Translations under genes and position numbers: made by a program
Source: CAVQCX01 sp963775335
GTDB lineage: Bacteria; Pseudomonadota; Gammaproteobacteria; Chromatiales; Chromatiaceae
Length of the DNA: 64,000 nt
Reading direction: 5' to 3'
Assembly: GCA_963775335.1 (NCBI GenBank)
Contig: CAVZIJ010000002.1
Location: forward strand, 930,001-994,000
Notes under the pieces: model-generated
Database searches by the model: none
What the model was told of the DNA's origin: nothing
What the model saw: the letters and a program-made list of their open reading frames with translations, nothing else
In this document: positions 1 through 9,743 of the stretch, piece after piece
How positions within the stretch are numbered: position 1 is the stretch's first letter
How the letters are laid out: each line of letters starts with the position of its first letter

Positions 1-1139
1 AGCTCCGCATGCAGCGCCCGTGCCCCGGGCCCGAGCTCGGCCAGGTCCCCGAGAACCAGGATGCGGCGTCCCGGCGCCGTGCCCAGCACGCCGATCGCCG
101 CCGATACGGAATCAGGGTTGGCGTTGTAGCTGTCGTCGATCAGCTGCATGCCGCCGACCCCTCGGCGCGGCTGCAGCCGTCCGCGCACAGGCCGCAGCGA
201 GGCCAGTCCCCCGCGGATCGCCTCGGCGTCGGCGCCGAAGAGCTGGCAAGCCGCGACGGCCGCCAACGCGTTCATCCGGTTGTGCCGCCCCCCCAAGGCT
301 ATCTCGACCTCGATTTCGCCCTCCGGCGTACAGACCCGAAAGCGGCTGCGAAACCCGCCGTCGACCCAGCACATCTGCGCTTCCGCCTCTGGGCTGCGCA
401 CGTCGGCCGGCTCGCGGATACCGAAGGTCCGCGTGCGCCGGCCACGGGCCGCGGCCAGCCGTTGCCAGAGCCCCGCATAGGCGTCGTCGGCATTGAGCAC
501 CAGCACGCCATCGTCCCCGAGCCCCTCGAGAATCTCCGCCTTGCCACGCGCCACTCCCTCCAGCGAGCCGAAGCCCTCGAGATGGGCGGCACCCGCGTTG
601 TTCAGCAAAGCGACGTCGGGACACGCGATCCGCGTTAGATATGCGATCTCCCCCGCGTGGTTGGCACCCATCTCGATGACCGCGAACGCCTGCCCCTGCA
701 GCCCGAGGAGGGTCAGGGGCACCCCGACGTCGTTGTTCAGGTTGCCGATCGTCGCCAGGGTCTCGGCAAGCCGACCGAGGATCGCCGCGGCCATTTCCTT
801 GACGGTCGTCTTGCCGTTGCTGCCGGTGAGCGCGAGCACCCGGGGCGCCGCCCGCTCCCGCCACAGCCGCGCCAGCTCGCCGAGCGCCAGCCGGGTGTCC
901 GGCACGAGCAGCAGCGGGATCGCGGCCCGGATCGGGCGACTGACGATGGCCGCCGCGGCCCCGCGGGCCACCGCGTCGGCGAGGTGGTCGTGGCCGTCGA
1001 AACGCGCCCCCTTGAGCGCGACGAACAGGGCGCCGGGCGCCAGGGTGCGGCTGTCAGTGCTGACCCGGCTGAAGCCTGGGTCCGCGCCCAGATGGCGCGC
1101 CCCGATACCGGCGGCGGCGGCGGCGAGCGTCATCCGCAT
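1..1139 (-). CDS. murF: MurF, UDP-MurNAc-tripeptide--D-Ala-D-Ala ligase (partial, cut by window edge)
   Basis: Adds D-Ala-D-Ala to UDP-MurNAc-tripeptide in the cytoplasm, the last step of the soluble peptidoglycan precursor. The reverse-strand translation starts MRMTLAAAAAGIGAR, has the Mur-ligase ATP loop TGSNGKTTVKEM and the following NLNNDVGVP and EMGANHAGEI motifs, and stays open to base 1, so the C-terminus lies outside the window. The ATG at 1139 is chosen because GAGGAGG precedes it by about ten bases; a second in-frame ATG at 1133 would overlap the murE stop as ATGA. Either way murF overlaps the end of murE, so the two are translationally coupled within the dcw operon. Confidence 0.93.
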   Translation of the reverse strand, partial: MRMTLAAAAAGIGARHLGADPGFSRVSTDSRTLAPGALFVALKGARFDGHDHLADAVARGAAAAIVSRPIRAAIPLLLVPDTRLALGELARLWRERAAPRVLALTGSNGKTTVKEMAAAILGRLAETLATIGNLNNDVGVPLTLLGLQGQAFAVIEMGANHAGEIAYLTRIACPDVALLNNAGAAHLEGFGSLEGVARGKAEILEGLGDDGVLVLNADDAYAGLWQRLAAARGRRTRTFGIREPADVRSPEAEAQMCWVDGGFRSRFRVCTPEGEIEVEIALGGRHNRMNALAAVAACQLFGADAEAIRGGLASLRPVRGRLQPRRGVGGMQLIDDSYNANPDSVSAAIGVLGTAPGRRILVLGDLAELGPGARALHAE

Positions 1140-2677
1140 GACCCCGATGCCTCCTCGAGGGCGCGGCGTACCTGCTCGCTGTCGCTGAAGGGAAGGCGCA
1201 GGTCCCCGACCAGCTGATAGTCCTCATGACCTTTGCCGCAAACGGCCACCAGGTCCCCCGCTCTGGCACCGGCCACGGCCGCGCGGATGGCTGCGGCCCG
1301 CTGGCGCTCGACGAGCGCCTCTTGCGGCGCCGAGAATCCACCGAGGATATCCGCGATGATCCGCGCACCGTCTTCGCCGCGCGGATTGTCGTCGGTCAGG
1401 ATCACCCGATCGGCGAGGCGCTCGGCCACGGCGCCCATCTCGGGGCGCTTGCCTCGGTCGCGCTCACCGCCGCAGCCGAAGACGCAGGCGAGGCGCCCCG
1501 AGCAATGCTCGCGCAGAGCCGACAGCACTTTCTCGAGTGCATCGGGCGTGTGGGCGTAGTCGACCACCGCGAGCGGCCCTGGCTCGGCCCCGATCACCTC
1601 CATGCGCCCCGGCACCGGGCGCACCCGGGCGAGCCTCTCGACCCCCGCCTCGAGCGTGAGTCCGCGCTGCAAGAGCACGCCCAGGACCGCAAGCAGGTTG
1701 CTCGCGTTGAATCTCCCCAGCACGGGAGCCTTGAGCCGGGCATCGCCCCAGCTGGTGTGCAGGTCGAGCTCCAGCCCCGCCAAGGTGGGAGTAACCCGCT
1801 CGGCCCACGCGAACGACTTCCCGGCGTGGCCCGTCGGCGCAGCGCGGCGGCCGACGCCGTAGAGCAGGGTATCAACCCCAGGGTCGAGCACATCGGATAC
1901 CACCCGGCCGAAGGGATCATCGACGTTCACCACGGCGCGACGCAGTCCAGGAAAGCGGAACAGGCGCAGCTTGGCCGCACCATAGCGCTCCATGGTGCCG
2001 TGGTAGTCGAGGTGATCGCGGCTGAGGTTGGTGAGCACGGCAGTCTCGAAGACCACCGCGGCGGCCCGACGCTGATCGAGGGCATGCGAGGAGACCTCCA
2101 TGGCCACGCTGCGGGCGCCGCGGGTCAGCAGATCCGCGAGAACCGCTTGGAGCTCGACGGGGTCCGGCGTGGTGTGGCGACCGGCGCGCAGCTGTCCCGG
2201 AAACCCGGTGCCGAGCGTACCCAGGATCCCGCAGCGCTCTTCCGGCTCCAGGGCCTGGGCGAGAAATTGGGTACAGCTGGTCTTTCCATTCGTGCCGGTC
2301 ACCCCGACCACGGCGAGCCTGTGGCTGGGATCGCCGTAAAAGCGCCCCGCCAACGCGCTGGCCTGCCGGGAAAGATCCGACACCACGACCAGGGGGATGC
2401 GCAGGCTCCTCGCGACTGTCGCCAGACGCTCTGCTGGCCAGGGACCCGCCGGCTCTGCGGCGACGGCCACGGCGCCCTGCGCAGCGGCCTGGCTCAGGTG
2501 ATCCAGCCCATGCCCCTTCGTGCCCGCGCAGGCGAGAAAAAGATCGCCGGGCTTGATCGCCCGGCTGTCGAGAGCCAAACCATTGATGCGCTGGTCCCTT
2601 CCGGAACCGCTCCAGGCCAGGCCCTCGAGCAGGCCCTTGAGGTCCCAGGCTTGCGGCGCGTCGGGATGCGCCATCAT
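1130..2677 (-). CDS. murE: MurE, UDP-MurNAc-L-Ala-D-Glu--meso-DAP ligase
   Basis: Cytoplasmic ligase adding the third stem-peptide residue. The 515-residue product has the Mur_ligase N-terminal region, the P-loop GVTGTNGKTSC near residue 128, and DDNPRGED near residue 410. The DNPR motif is the family signature for meso-diaminopimelate rather than lysine, so the wall is inferred to be of the Gram-negative DAP type. The start region reads ATGATGGCG and the second base triplet overlaps the ftsI stop (ATGA), so translation is coupled to ftsI upstream and to murF downstream. The length is normal for MurE. Confidence 0.96.
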   Translation of the reverse strand: MMAHPDAPQAWDLKGLLEGLAWSGSGRDQRINGLALDSRAIKPGDLFLACAGTKGHGLDHLSQAAAQGAVAVAAEPAGPWPAERLATVARSLRIPLVVVSDLSRQASALAGRFYGDPSHRLAVVGVTGTNGKTSCTQFLAQALEPEERCGILGTLGTGFPGQLRAGRHTTPDPVELQAVLADLLTRGARSVAMEVSSHALDQRRAAAVVFETAVLTNLSRDHLDYHGTMERYGAAKLRLFRFPGLRRAVVNVDDPFGRVVSDVLDPGVDTLLYGVGRRAAPTGHAGKSFAWAERVTPTLAGLELDLHTSWGDARLKAPVLGRFNASNLLAVLGVLLQRGLTLEAGVERLARVRPVPGRMEVIGAEPGPLAVVDYAHTPDALEKVLSALREHCSGRLACVFGCGGERDRGKRPEMGAVAERLADRVILTDDNPRGEDGARIIADILGGFSAPQEALVERQRAAAIRAAVAGARAGDLVAVCGKGHEDYQLVGDLRLPFSDSEQVRRALEEASGSCG

Positions 2678-4419
2678 CGCTTCGCCTCCGACGCCGCCAT
2701 CCGGGGCTCCACGGGGATCTCGCCATCCCGGGCAACGTCGAGCAGCCGTAGGGCCCCGGCCATCACTTTGGAGAACACCGGCGCAGCCACCAGGCCTCCG
2801 TAGAACCCGCCGGTCTTGGGCTCGTCAATCATGACCACCATGACCAGTCGCGGATCGCTCGCCGGGGCTATGCCGCCGAAGACCGCCCTGTAGGTATGTG
2901 CGGTGTACCCGTGGACCCCGACCTTCTTGACCGTTCCGGTCTTGCCCGCCACGCGATAGCCGTCGATGGCTGCGCGCGGCGCCGTACCTTCCTTGGAGAC
3001 GACCGCCTCCATCATCCGGCGCACCTCACGGGCGGCCTCGGCACTCATCACCCGCACCCCGGCCGGAGGCTTGTCGACCTTCAGGAAGGACACGGGCCTG
3101 CGGATGCCGTCGGCGGCAATCACCGCATAGGCGCGCGCCAGCTGGAGGGCCGTCACCGAGATGCCGTACCCGTAAGCCAGAGCGGCCTGATCGAAGTGGG
3201 ACCAGCGAGGATAGGGCTTGAGCTGCCCAACCGCCTCGCCGGGAAAACCGGTGGCCGTGGGCTGGGCGAAGCCCACCGCGTCCATCATCCCCCAGAGGCG
3301 CTCCCTGGGCAGACTCAGAGAGATCTTGCTGATGCCGACATTGCTCGACTTGCGAATCACCCCGGCCACGTCGAGCAGCCCGTAATCGTGGACGTCGCGC
3401 ACCCAGTGCGCGCCAACGCGCAGCTGGCCTGGGCTGGTGTCGATGGGTGTGTCGGGCCGGTACTGGCCGAGCTCGAGGGCCAGCGCGACGGTAAACGGCT
3501 TGAGGGTCGAGCCGGGCTCGAACAGATCCGTCACTGCCCGGTTGCGCACGGCCGATCCAATATGCGAGCGGTCGCCGTTGGGGTTATAGGAAGGCTGATT
3601 CACCATGGCGAGAATCTCGCCGGTTCTCACGTCCAGGATGACTGCCGTGCCCGCCTTGGCCCGGTGCTGAAAGACCGCCGTCTTGAGCTCCCGGTAGGCC
3701 AGGAACTGCAGACGCCGGTCCAGACTGAGCTGCAGGTCCCGACCGGGACTCGGCTCGCGGATGCTCTCGACGTTCTTCACGATGCGCGCCAGACCGTCAC
3801 GAATGACGCGCTTGCTTCCCGGGGTGCCGCCGAGCCAGCTCTGATAGGCGAGCTCCAGCCCTTCCTGTCCCTGATCGTCGACATCGGTGAAGCCCAGGAC
3901 GTGGGCCGTCACTTCGCCGGCCGGATAGTAGCGCCGATACTCGCGCTGCAACCCGACCCCCGGAAGATCCAGGTCCTCCACTTCCTTGGCCACCTGGGGA
4001 GTCACCTGACGCTGCAAATAAACAAAAGAACGGTCGCTGTGCCTCGAGAGCAGGCTCAACAGCTCGTCGACGTCCACGCCGAAGATCTTCGCCAGGGGCC
4101 CCAGCGTCTGCCGGTCGGCCACCAGCTCCCGTGGATTGGCCCATACGGAGCTGACCGGCGTGCTCACGGCCAGCGGCTCGCCCTGACGATCGAGCATGAG
4201 CCCGCGATGGGCGGGAATCTGTACCACACGCAAATACCGCCGCGCCCCTTCGCGCTGGAGAAAGTCGGTCTCAAAGACCTGCCGCTCGACCGCACGCCAG
4301 ATCACGGCCACGCAGACCAGGCCGATCAGCCCCAGGACGGTCCATCGCCGAGCCCGCGGGCTAAACGAGGGACGGGAGCTAACCGACCGAGCGCCCTTGG
4401 TGCGCCAAACGTCCATCAT
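2674..4419 (-). CDS. ftsI: FtsI / PBP3, septal peptidoglycan D,D-transpeptidase
   Basis: Bitopic inner-membrane transpeptidase that cross-links septal peptidoglycan in the divisome. The 581-residue protein has a short basic cytoplasmic tail, one membrane segment at about residues 27-45 (WTVLGLIGLVCVAVIWRAV), a PBP dimerisation domain, then the transpeptidase domain. All three penicillin-binding motifs are present: the active-site EPGSTLKPF, the SSN triad in RKSSNVGIS, and AGKTGTVKK. It overlaps ftsL upstream and murE downstream by a few bases in the usual dcw order. There is no sign of truncation. Confidence 0.97.
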   Translation of the reverse strand: MMDVWRTKGARSVSSRPSFSPRARRWTVLGLIGLVCVAVIWRAVERQVFETDFLQREGARRYLRVVQIPAHRGLMLDRQGEPLAVSTPVSSVWANPRELVADRQTLGPLAKIFGVDVDELLSLLSRHSDRSFVYLQRQVTPQVAKEVEDLDLPGVGLQREYRRYYPAGEVTAHVLGFTDVDDQGQEGLELAYQSWLGGTPGSKRVIRDGLARIVKNVESIREPSPGRDLQLSLDRRLQFLAYRELKTAVFQHRAKAGTAVILDVRTGEILAMVNQPSYNPNGDRSHIGSAVRNRAVTDLFEPGSTLKPFTVALALELGQYRPDTPIDTSPGQLRVGAHWVRDVHDYGLLDVAGVIRKSSNVGISKISLSLPRERLWGMMDAVGFAQPTATGFPGEAVGQLKPYPRWSHFDQAALAYGYGISVTALQLARAYAVIAADGIRRPVSFLKVDKPPAGVRVMSAEAAREVRRMMEAVVSKEGTAPRAAIDGYRVAGKTGTVKKVGVHGYTAHTYRAVFGGIAPASDPRLVMVVMIDEPKTGGFYGGLVAAPVFSKVMAGALRLLDVARDGEIPVEPRMAASEAKR

Positions 4420-4697
4420 TCCTTTCCGGGCGCCAACACAAAGACCTCATCAGGCCTGGGCTGACGCATGCCCAGTCGCTCGGCCGCCAGGCGCTCCACC
4501 CGCCCGTGGGCGCCGAGCGTGCTCTCCTCGAGCTGCAGCTGCCCCCACTCCACGTCGAGGGCATCGCGCTGGTCGCGCAGGCCGTCGAGCTCGACGAAGA
4601 GCTTGCGACTCAAGTACTTCGCGTAGACCACGCCGATCGCCAACGTCAGGACGACCAGCGCGAGGACCGCTAGGGCGAACGCACGACCGCGGCTCAT
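4416..4697 (-). CDS. ftsL: FtsL, divisome protein
   Basis: Small bitopic protein that with FtsB and FtsQ activates FtsWI at the septum. The 93-residue product has a short N-terminal tail, one membrane segment (FALAVLALVVLTLAIGVVYA, residues 7-26) and a periplasmic part with heptad-like spacing (residues 30-70), as expected for the FtsL leucine-zipper coil. Primary sequence is poorly conserved in this family, so the call rests mainly on size, topology and position between rsmH and ftsI, with overlaps at both ends. Confidence 0.9.
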   Translation of the reverse strand: MSRGRAFALAVLALVVLTLAIGVVYAKYLSRKLFVELDGLRDQRDALDVEWGQLQLEESTLGAHGRVERLAAERLGMRQPRPDEVFVLAPGKE

Positions 4698-5629
4698 GCC
4701 GCCATCTCCGCGACGCGCATGACTGCGCTGCGCGCCCGGGGATTGCCGAGCACCTCCTGCGCACCCGGCCGTGTCGCCTTGCCGACCAGCCGCATGCGGG
4801 GGCGCAAGTGATCGGCCGTAACCGGCAGCCCGCGGGGCAGATCGTCGCCGCGGGCCTGGTCGCGCATGAATCGCTTGACCATACGGTCCTCCAGCGAGTG
4901 AAAGCTGATGACCACCAGCCGGCCACCCGCTGCGAGCAGGCGCAGCGATTGCTGCAGAGCGTCGGTCAGCTGCTGCAGCTCCTCGTTCACCCGGATGCGA
5001 ATCGCCTGGAAGCTGCGGGTCGCCGGATGCTTGTCCTTCTCCCAGGCCGGGTTGGCGGCCGCGACCACCTCGGCCAGGCGCCGGGTGCCCGTGATCGGGG
5101 ACTCACCGCGTGCCCGCACGATCGCTCGCGCGATCCGCCCCGCGAACCTCTCCTCCCCCAGATCATGGAGCACCGCAGCAATCTCGCGCTCCGACGCCGC
5201 GGCGATCCATTCGGCAGCACTCGGCCCGCTCTGGGGGTCCATACGCATATCCAGCGGACCGTCCTTCAGAAAGCTGAAGCCACGGGCCGGCTCATCGAGC
5301 TGGGGAGAAGACACCCCGAGATCCAGCAGGATCCCGTCCACGCGTCCGAGCCAATCCAGATCCCGGGCGATGCGCTCCATGTCGGCGAACACCCCCCGCT
5401 CGAGCCGCAGGCGAGGCTCTCCGGCGAAACGCTCTCGCCCGAAGGCGACCGCCGCCGGATCCCGATCGATGGCCAGTAGCCGCCCATCGGGGCCGAGGCG
5501 AGCCAGGATCGCCCGGCTGTGTCCGCCGCGACCGAAGGTCCCGTCGATGTACCGCCCTGCCGCCGAGATGTTCAACGCGCCGACCGCCTCATCCAGAAGA
5601 ACCGTCTGATGACGAAGATGTCCGACCAT
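4694..5629 (-). CDS. rsmH: RsmH (MraW), 16S rRNA m4C1402 N4-methyltransferase
   Basis: SAM-dependent methyltransferase that modifies N4 of C1402 in 16S rRNA; rsmI elsewhere in this window methylates the 2'-OH of the same nucleotide. The 311-residue protein begins with HQTVLLDEAV and carries the family motifs RYIDGTFGRGGHSRAIL (SAM-binding), DLGVSSPQLD and FHSLEDRMVKRFM. It lies directly after mraZ and overlaps ftsL by four bases. Length and order are normal. Confidence 0.97.
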   Translation of the reverse strand: MVGHLRHQTVLLDEAVGALNISAAGRYIDGTFGRGGHSRAILARLGPDGRLLAIDRDPAAVAFGRERFAGEPRLRLERGVFADMERIARDLDWLGRVDGILLDLGVSSPQLDEPARGFSFLKDGPLDMRMDPQSGPSAAEWIAAASEREIAAVLHDLGEERFAGRIARAIVRARGESPITGTRRLAEVVAAANPAWEKDKHPATRSFQAIRIRVNEELQQLTDALQQSLRLLAAGGRLVVISFHSLEDRMVKRFMRDQARGDDLPRGLPVTADHLRPRMRLVGKATRPGAQEVLGNPRARSAVMRVAEMAA

Positions 5630-5632
5630 GCC

Positions 5633-6088
5633 TCAGTAGGCGAGGTTCTTGAGCTCCGGAGCATCCTCCAGGGCCTCGGAATCGGTTTCCCGGAGCCAGA
5701 GGTCCCGCTGCTCATTCCAGAGCGCCTCGTCCCAGAGCTCGAACTTGTTCATCTGACCGGTGAGCACAACCTGCGAATGCAGGCTGGCGAAGTCACGCAG
5801 CGGCGGCGGAATCAGCACCCGGCCCTGCCGGTCCATCTCCACCGGATGCGCATGCCCGACCAGGAGACGCTGAAGTCGTCGGGCCGCCTTGTTGAGGGTG
5901 GGAAGCTGGACCAGTCGCTCCTCGATCTTCCGCCACTCGTTGTGCGGGTAGATCAGCAGACAACGGTCCGGATCGATGGTGATGACCAGCTGCGAGGCGC
6001 AAACCTCTTCGAGACGATCCCGATAGCGAGTGGGAATCGTCAGGCGCCCCTTGGCATCCAACGCGAGATTGGTGACTCCGCTGAACAA
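5633..6088 (-). CDS. mraZ: MraZ, transcriptional regulator of the dcw operon
   Basis: DNA-binding regulator at the head of the division/cell-wall cluster. The 151-residue protein has two tandem SpoVT/AbrB-like MraZ domains, each with the DxxxR signature: DAKGRLTIPTRYR near residue 11 and MDRQGRVLIPPPLRDFA near residue 84. A promoter and evenly spaced TGGG repeats sit 40-90 bases upstream, which fits autoregulation. A purine-rich CTGGAGGGGGAGG precedes the ATG. Confidence 0.97.
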   Translation of the reverse strand: MFSGVTNLALDAKGRLTIPTRYRDRLEEVCASQLVITIDPDRCLLIYPHNEWRKIEERLVQLPTLNKAARRLQRLLVGHAHPVEMDRQGRVLIPPPLRDFASLHSQVVLTGQMNKFELWDEALWNEQRDLWLRETDSEALEDAPELKNLAY

Positions 6089-6126
6089 AATCCGCCTCCC
6101 CCTCCAGGAAATTCATTCCAGAATTT

Positions 6127-6170
6127 CCCACATTCCCCCACTTCATCCCATATTAGGAACGGATTGCCCA
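6127..6170 (-). promoter_or_regulatory. MraZ operator: direct TGGG repeats
   Basis: On the minus strand TGGG starts at 6150, 6140 and 6130, an exact 10-bp period, and a further TGGG starts at 6170 in the promoter spacer. MraZ is known to bind direct TGGGN repeats of this spacing upstream of mraZ. The three contiguous repeats overlap the -10 hexamer and the likely transcription start, so bound MraZ would be expected to repress. A degenerate TGGA at 6120 may extend the array. Confidence 0.75.
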
Positions 6171-6179
6171 GGCTGTCAA
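6150..6179 (-). promoter_or_regulatory. sigma-70-type promoter for the mraZ/dcw operon
   Basis: Reading the minus strand, TTGACA (bases 6179-6174) is followed after 18 bp by TAATAT (6155-6150). Both hexamers are at or near consensus and lie about 62 bp upstream of the mraZ ATG, with no other open gene between. The spacer is one base longer than optimal. Confidence 0.75.
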
Positions 6180-6344
6180 GGTAGATCGCTCCAAATTTTC
6201 TTGTGTGACAGGGACTTAGGCGACCAATATCAGGCGGGGTGGCCCGCGGGGAGGACCTCATAAAAACAGGCTCATGACGATCGTACTTAAAGCAGTTTCT
6301 TAGGAATGGGGAGCAGCGCCCCGGGGAGAGATGGCGGAGAAAGA

Positions 6345-6714
6345 GGGAGCCGGCCTGTAAGCCGGGTTCTGTCGAGAACGGTCATTCATCTGGGACGCGC
6401 GTCACCGCGCGCCTCGAGCGACCTACCCGGGGGCCCCTGCGGACCGCAGGATGCGGCCTAAGCCGCCCGCCCCCCTATTTGGTCTTGCTCCGGGTGGGGT
6501 TTACCCTGCCACCGCTGTTACCAGCGGCGCGGTGCGCTCTTACCGCACCATTTCACCCTTACCGGCCCTGACGGGCAGGGCTTAGGCGGTATGTTTTCTG
6601 TGGCACTTTCCGTGGGCTCGCGCCCCCCAGGCGTTACCTGGCACCCTGTCCTGCGGAGCCCGGACTTTCCTCTGCCCCGGCAAGGCGAGGCAGCGACCGT
6701 TCGGCCGACTCCCG
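6345..6714 (-). ncRNA. rnpB: RNase P RNA (rnpB), bacterial type A
   Basis: Catalytic RNA that cleaves 5' leaders from pre-tRNAs with the RnpA protein. On the minus strand the RNA begins near GGAGTCGGCCGAACGGTCGC and contains the conserved GAGGAAAGTCCGGGCTCC and, near the 3' side, CGGAGCAAGACCAAATAG followed by GAATGACCG and CAGAACCCGGCTTAC. These blocks and the ~370-nt length match type A RNase P RNA. The location between rsmI and mraZ is the usual gammaproteobacterial one. The ends are approximate; I could not find a clear U-tract terminator after it. Confidence 0.93.
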
Positions 6715-6863
6715 GGATCGAACACTAAGACGAAGGTGAGGCAAACGCAATCTTCGCGGCCCACAGGCGTGCACCTTCACCGATATTCACCAGGTTCAAA
6801 GCTGGGCTCTCCACACCGAGCACGAGCACGACGCTGCCGGGCCGCACACCGTCCGAGCCAGTC

Positions 6864-7718
6864 TCAGTCATCTGTCCGACGCCAGGCGAGGGCCAACCGA
6901 TACAGATCATTCTTGCTCTCACCGGTGATCCGCGCGGCCAGGGCGCACGCCTGGCGCAGGGGCAGCTCCTCGGCGAGCACCCGCAATACCCGGCGGACAT
7001 CCACGGCCCGCGATACGGCATCGACAGCCTCGGCGCCACCCACGACGAGCACGATCTCGCCTCGGCGCTGATCCTCGTCAGCCTCGACCAAGGCCTCGAG
7101 CTCCCACAGGCTGGCCAAGACCAGGGTCTCATGCAGCTTGGTCAGCTCCCGAGCGAGCACAGCCGGGCGTCCCGGGCCGAACTGCCCCGCCAGATCGCGT
7201 AGCGTCGCCAGAACGCGGTGGCTGGACTCGTAGAACACCAGCGTGCGCGACTCGCCGGCCAGCTCTTCCAGGCGCGCCCGCCGCTTGTCCGCGGTACGAG
7301 GCAGGAAGCCCTCGAACACGAACCGGTCCGTGGGCAGACCCGCGGCGGAGAGCGCACACAGCAGGGCACTGGGCCCCGGCACCGGGCATACGCGCACCCC
7401 TCGCTCACGAGCGGCGCGCACGAGCGGAAAACCCGGATCGCTGATCAGGGGCGTACCGGCATCGGACACCAGGGCCACCGAATCCCCTTGGGCGAGACGC
7501 TCCAGCAGACCTTCCAGGACCCGCCGTTCGTTGTGGTCGTGAAGGGCCATCAACGCGGTGCTGACGCCGAAATGGCTGAGCAAGGCCCGAGTGTGTCGGG
7601 TATCTTCGGCGGCGACGAGGTCGACCTCCCGCAGCACCCGTACCGCCCTGGGGGACAGATCCTCCAGGTTGCCGATGGGTGTGGCGACGACGTAGAGAAC
7701 CCCGGGGTGATTTGACAC
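6864..7718 (-). CDS. rsmI: RsmI, 16S rRNA 2'-O-ribose C1402 methyltransferase
   Basis: SAM-dependent tetrapyrrole-methylase-fold enzyme that 2'-O-methylates C1402 of 16S rRNA. Family motifs VVATPIGNLEDLSPRAV, AEDTRHTRALLSHFG, LVSDAGTPLISDPGFPLV and PVPGPSALLCALSAAGLP are all present. The open frame extends to an ATG at 7784, but that would run into the divergent lpoA leader; the GTG at 7718 (VSNHPGVLYVVATPIGN) is preferred because homologues begin just before LYVVATPIGN. Divergent from lpoA, as in the E. coli yraL/yraM arrangement. Confidence 0.94.
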   Translation of the reverse strand: MSNHPGVLYVVATPIGNLEDLSPRAVRVLREVDLVAAEDTRHTRALLSHFGVSTALMALHDHNERRVLEGLLERLAQGDSVALVSDAGTPLISDPGFPLVRAARERGVRVCPVPGPSALLCALSAAGLPTDRFVFEGFLPRTADKRRARLEELAGESRTLVFYESSHRVLATLRDLAGQFGPGRPAVLARELTKLHETLVLASLWELEALVEADEDQRRGEIVLVVGGAEAVDAVSRAVDVRRVLRVLAEELPLRQACALAARITGESKNDLYRLALAWRRTDD

Positions 7719-7774
7719 GCCCAACCCCACCCAAAATAATGGCCTCGCTTCATCCTGCCTGCGGAACCCGCCCC

Positions 7775-9743
7775 ATGCAACCAACCCGTTCCGGCCTGAT
7801 CCTGTGCTGCCTGGCCGCGCTGATCGTCCTGTTGGGCGGGTGCGCGCTGCCCGGCGTACGACCGGGTGCGCAGCGCGTCCCGGCCGAAAATCCGCTGGTG
7901 ACGCAGGCCCGGGCCTTGGAAAAGACGGGTGACCATGCCCGCGCCGCCGCGCTGTTCGCCGAGGTTGCCCGGCAGAGCGGCCCGAAGGAGCGTGCGATCT
8001 ACAGCCTGGCGGCGGCGGAGAGCCTGCTGATGGCCGGCCAGATCGGGGAGGCCACGCGGGTCCTGAGCGGTGTCGACACGGCCCGACTCGATCGTGGCGG
8101 ACTGGTCAGGACCCGAATCCTCACCGCGCGCCTGGCGCTGGCCGCCGGGAAGCCCGCCGAGGCTGCCAGCAGCATCGGCCCCCCTCCGGCGCTCGACCTG
8201 GGCGCCGAGCTGCAGCGCGCTTACTACAGCACCCAGGCGGACGCACGGCGGTCGTCCGGCAACCCTCTGGGAAGCTCTCGCGCCTTGGTGGACCTGGACC
8301 GCTGGCTTCAGGACCCACAGGCCCGCCGCGACAATCAGCTGGCGATCATCCGGCTGCTCGCCGCCCTGCCTGAGTCCCAGCTCCAGAGCGTCCTCACCAC
8401 CGCGGAAGGCGAGTATGGCGGCTGGGTAGAGCTCGCTCTGCTGCTGCGGCAGCACGCAACAGACCCCCAGGCCCTGCGCGCCTCCCTGGAGGCATGGAAG
8501 CTGAAATACCCCAGGCATCCGGCGGATCGGGAGCTGCTCGCCCAATACGTCGACCGGCTGGCCGGGGCCCTGCAGTACCCCCACCAGGTGGCCGTGCTGT
8601 TACCCAGCAAGGGTCCGTACGCCGAGGTCGCCGCCGCCCTGAGCGACGGCCTGCTGGCCGCCTACTACCACCAGCCCCAGGGATCCCGCCCGCTGCTGCG
8701 CTTCTACGATACCTCGGACACCCAGAGTATCCTGCCGCAGCTGCACCGGGCCGTCCAAGACGGCGCCGATTTCGTCCTCGGCCCCCTGCAGAAGAAAGGC
8801 GTGACCGAGCTGGCCCATGCCGGGGCGCTCCCGGTGCCGGTCCTTACCCTGAACAGCGTCGACCTGGCCGCGCCGCCGCCAAGCAGGCTGTTTCAATACG
8901 GTCTGCCTCCCGAGGACGAGGCCAGGCTGGTCGCCGAGCGGGCCTGGCTCGACGGCGCCAGACGGGCGCTGGCCCTGACCCCAGCGGGCGCCTGGGGTGC
9001 GCGGCTGTTGGGGGCATTCAGCGAGCGGTTCCGACAGCTGGGCGGCACGGTCGTCGGGCAAGCGGTCTACGATCCGGCGGAGAACGATTTCTCGGAAACG
9101 CTGCGCAAGCTGCTCAACCTGAACGAGAGCGAGGAGCGCCATCGCCGCCTGGAGCGGCTCCTGGGACAGCGCCTCGAATTCGAGCCGCGGCGACGTCGGG
9201 ACGCGGAATTCCTGTTCTTGGGCGCCAACGTAGGCAGCGCCCGCAAGATCCGCCCGCAGTTGCAGTTCCATCGCGCCGCCGACCTGCCCGTCTATGCGAC
9301 GTTCGAGCGTGTACTCGGGCAGCCCGGACCCTCAGAACGACCTGGACCTGGAAGGGGTGCGGTTTCCGGACATACCCTGGCTGCTGCTGGATCAGCCGGG
9401 CGACCCCTTGAGCCACAGCGCCCTCCTGGGCATGCTGCCCCGATGTCGGGGAGCTCTGGCGCGCATCTGCGCCATGGGTATAGACAGCTTCCGTTTGATC
9501 CCCCAGCTCACGCGGCTGCAGCTCAGCCCCGCCGAGAGTGTCGAGGGTAGCACCGGAATGCTCTGGATGGACTCGCTGCGCCAGGTTCATCGGCGGCTGC
9601 CCTGGGCGCGCTTCCAGCAAGGTGTGCTCCAGGTGCTCGGTTATCCTGCCGCTGCGGCGTTGCCGGCCACGCCTCTGCCCGCCGCGGCACCGCCCGCAAC
9701 CCAGGCCCCACCGGGACCACCGGCACCGTCCGCTCGAACGTGA
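7775..9743 (+). pseudogene. lpoA: LpoA, outer-membrane lipoprotein activator of PBP1A (frameshifted as given)
   Basis: Outer-membrane lipoprotein that stimulates the peptidoglycan synthase PBP1A. The chosen ATG at 7775 gives MQPTRSGL, a hydrophobic stretch and the lipobox LGGC. An N-terminal TPR-like region is followed by a periplasmic-binding-protein-like domain (HQVAVLLPSKGPYAEVAAALSDG near residue 270). Around 9299-9304 the reading frame slips: ...DLPVYAT is in one frame and SSVYSGSPDPQNDLDLEG...PWLLLDQPG in the next, which continues to 9743. One extra base within GACGTTC (9298-9304) explains it, so the gene is either broken or mis-sequenced. The restored protein would be about 655 residues. 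Its end overlaps yraN. Confidence 0.9.
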
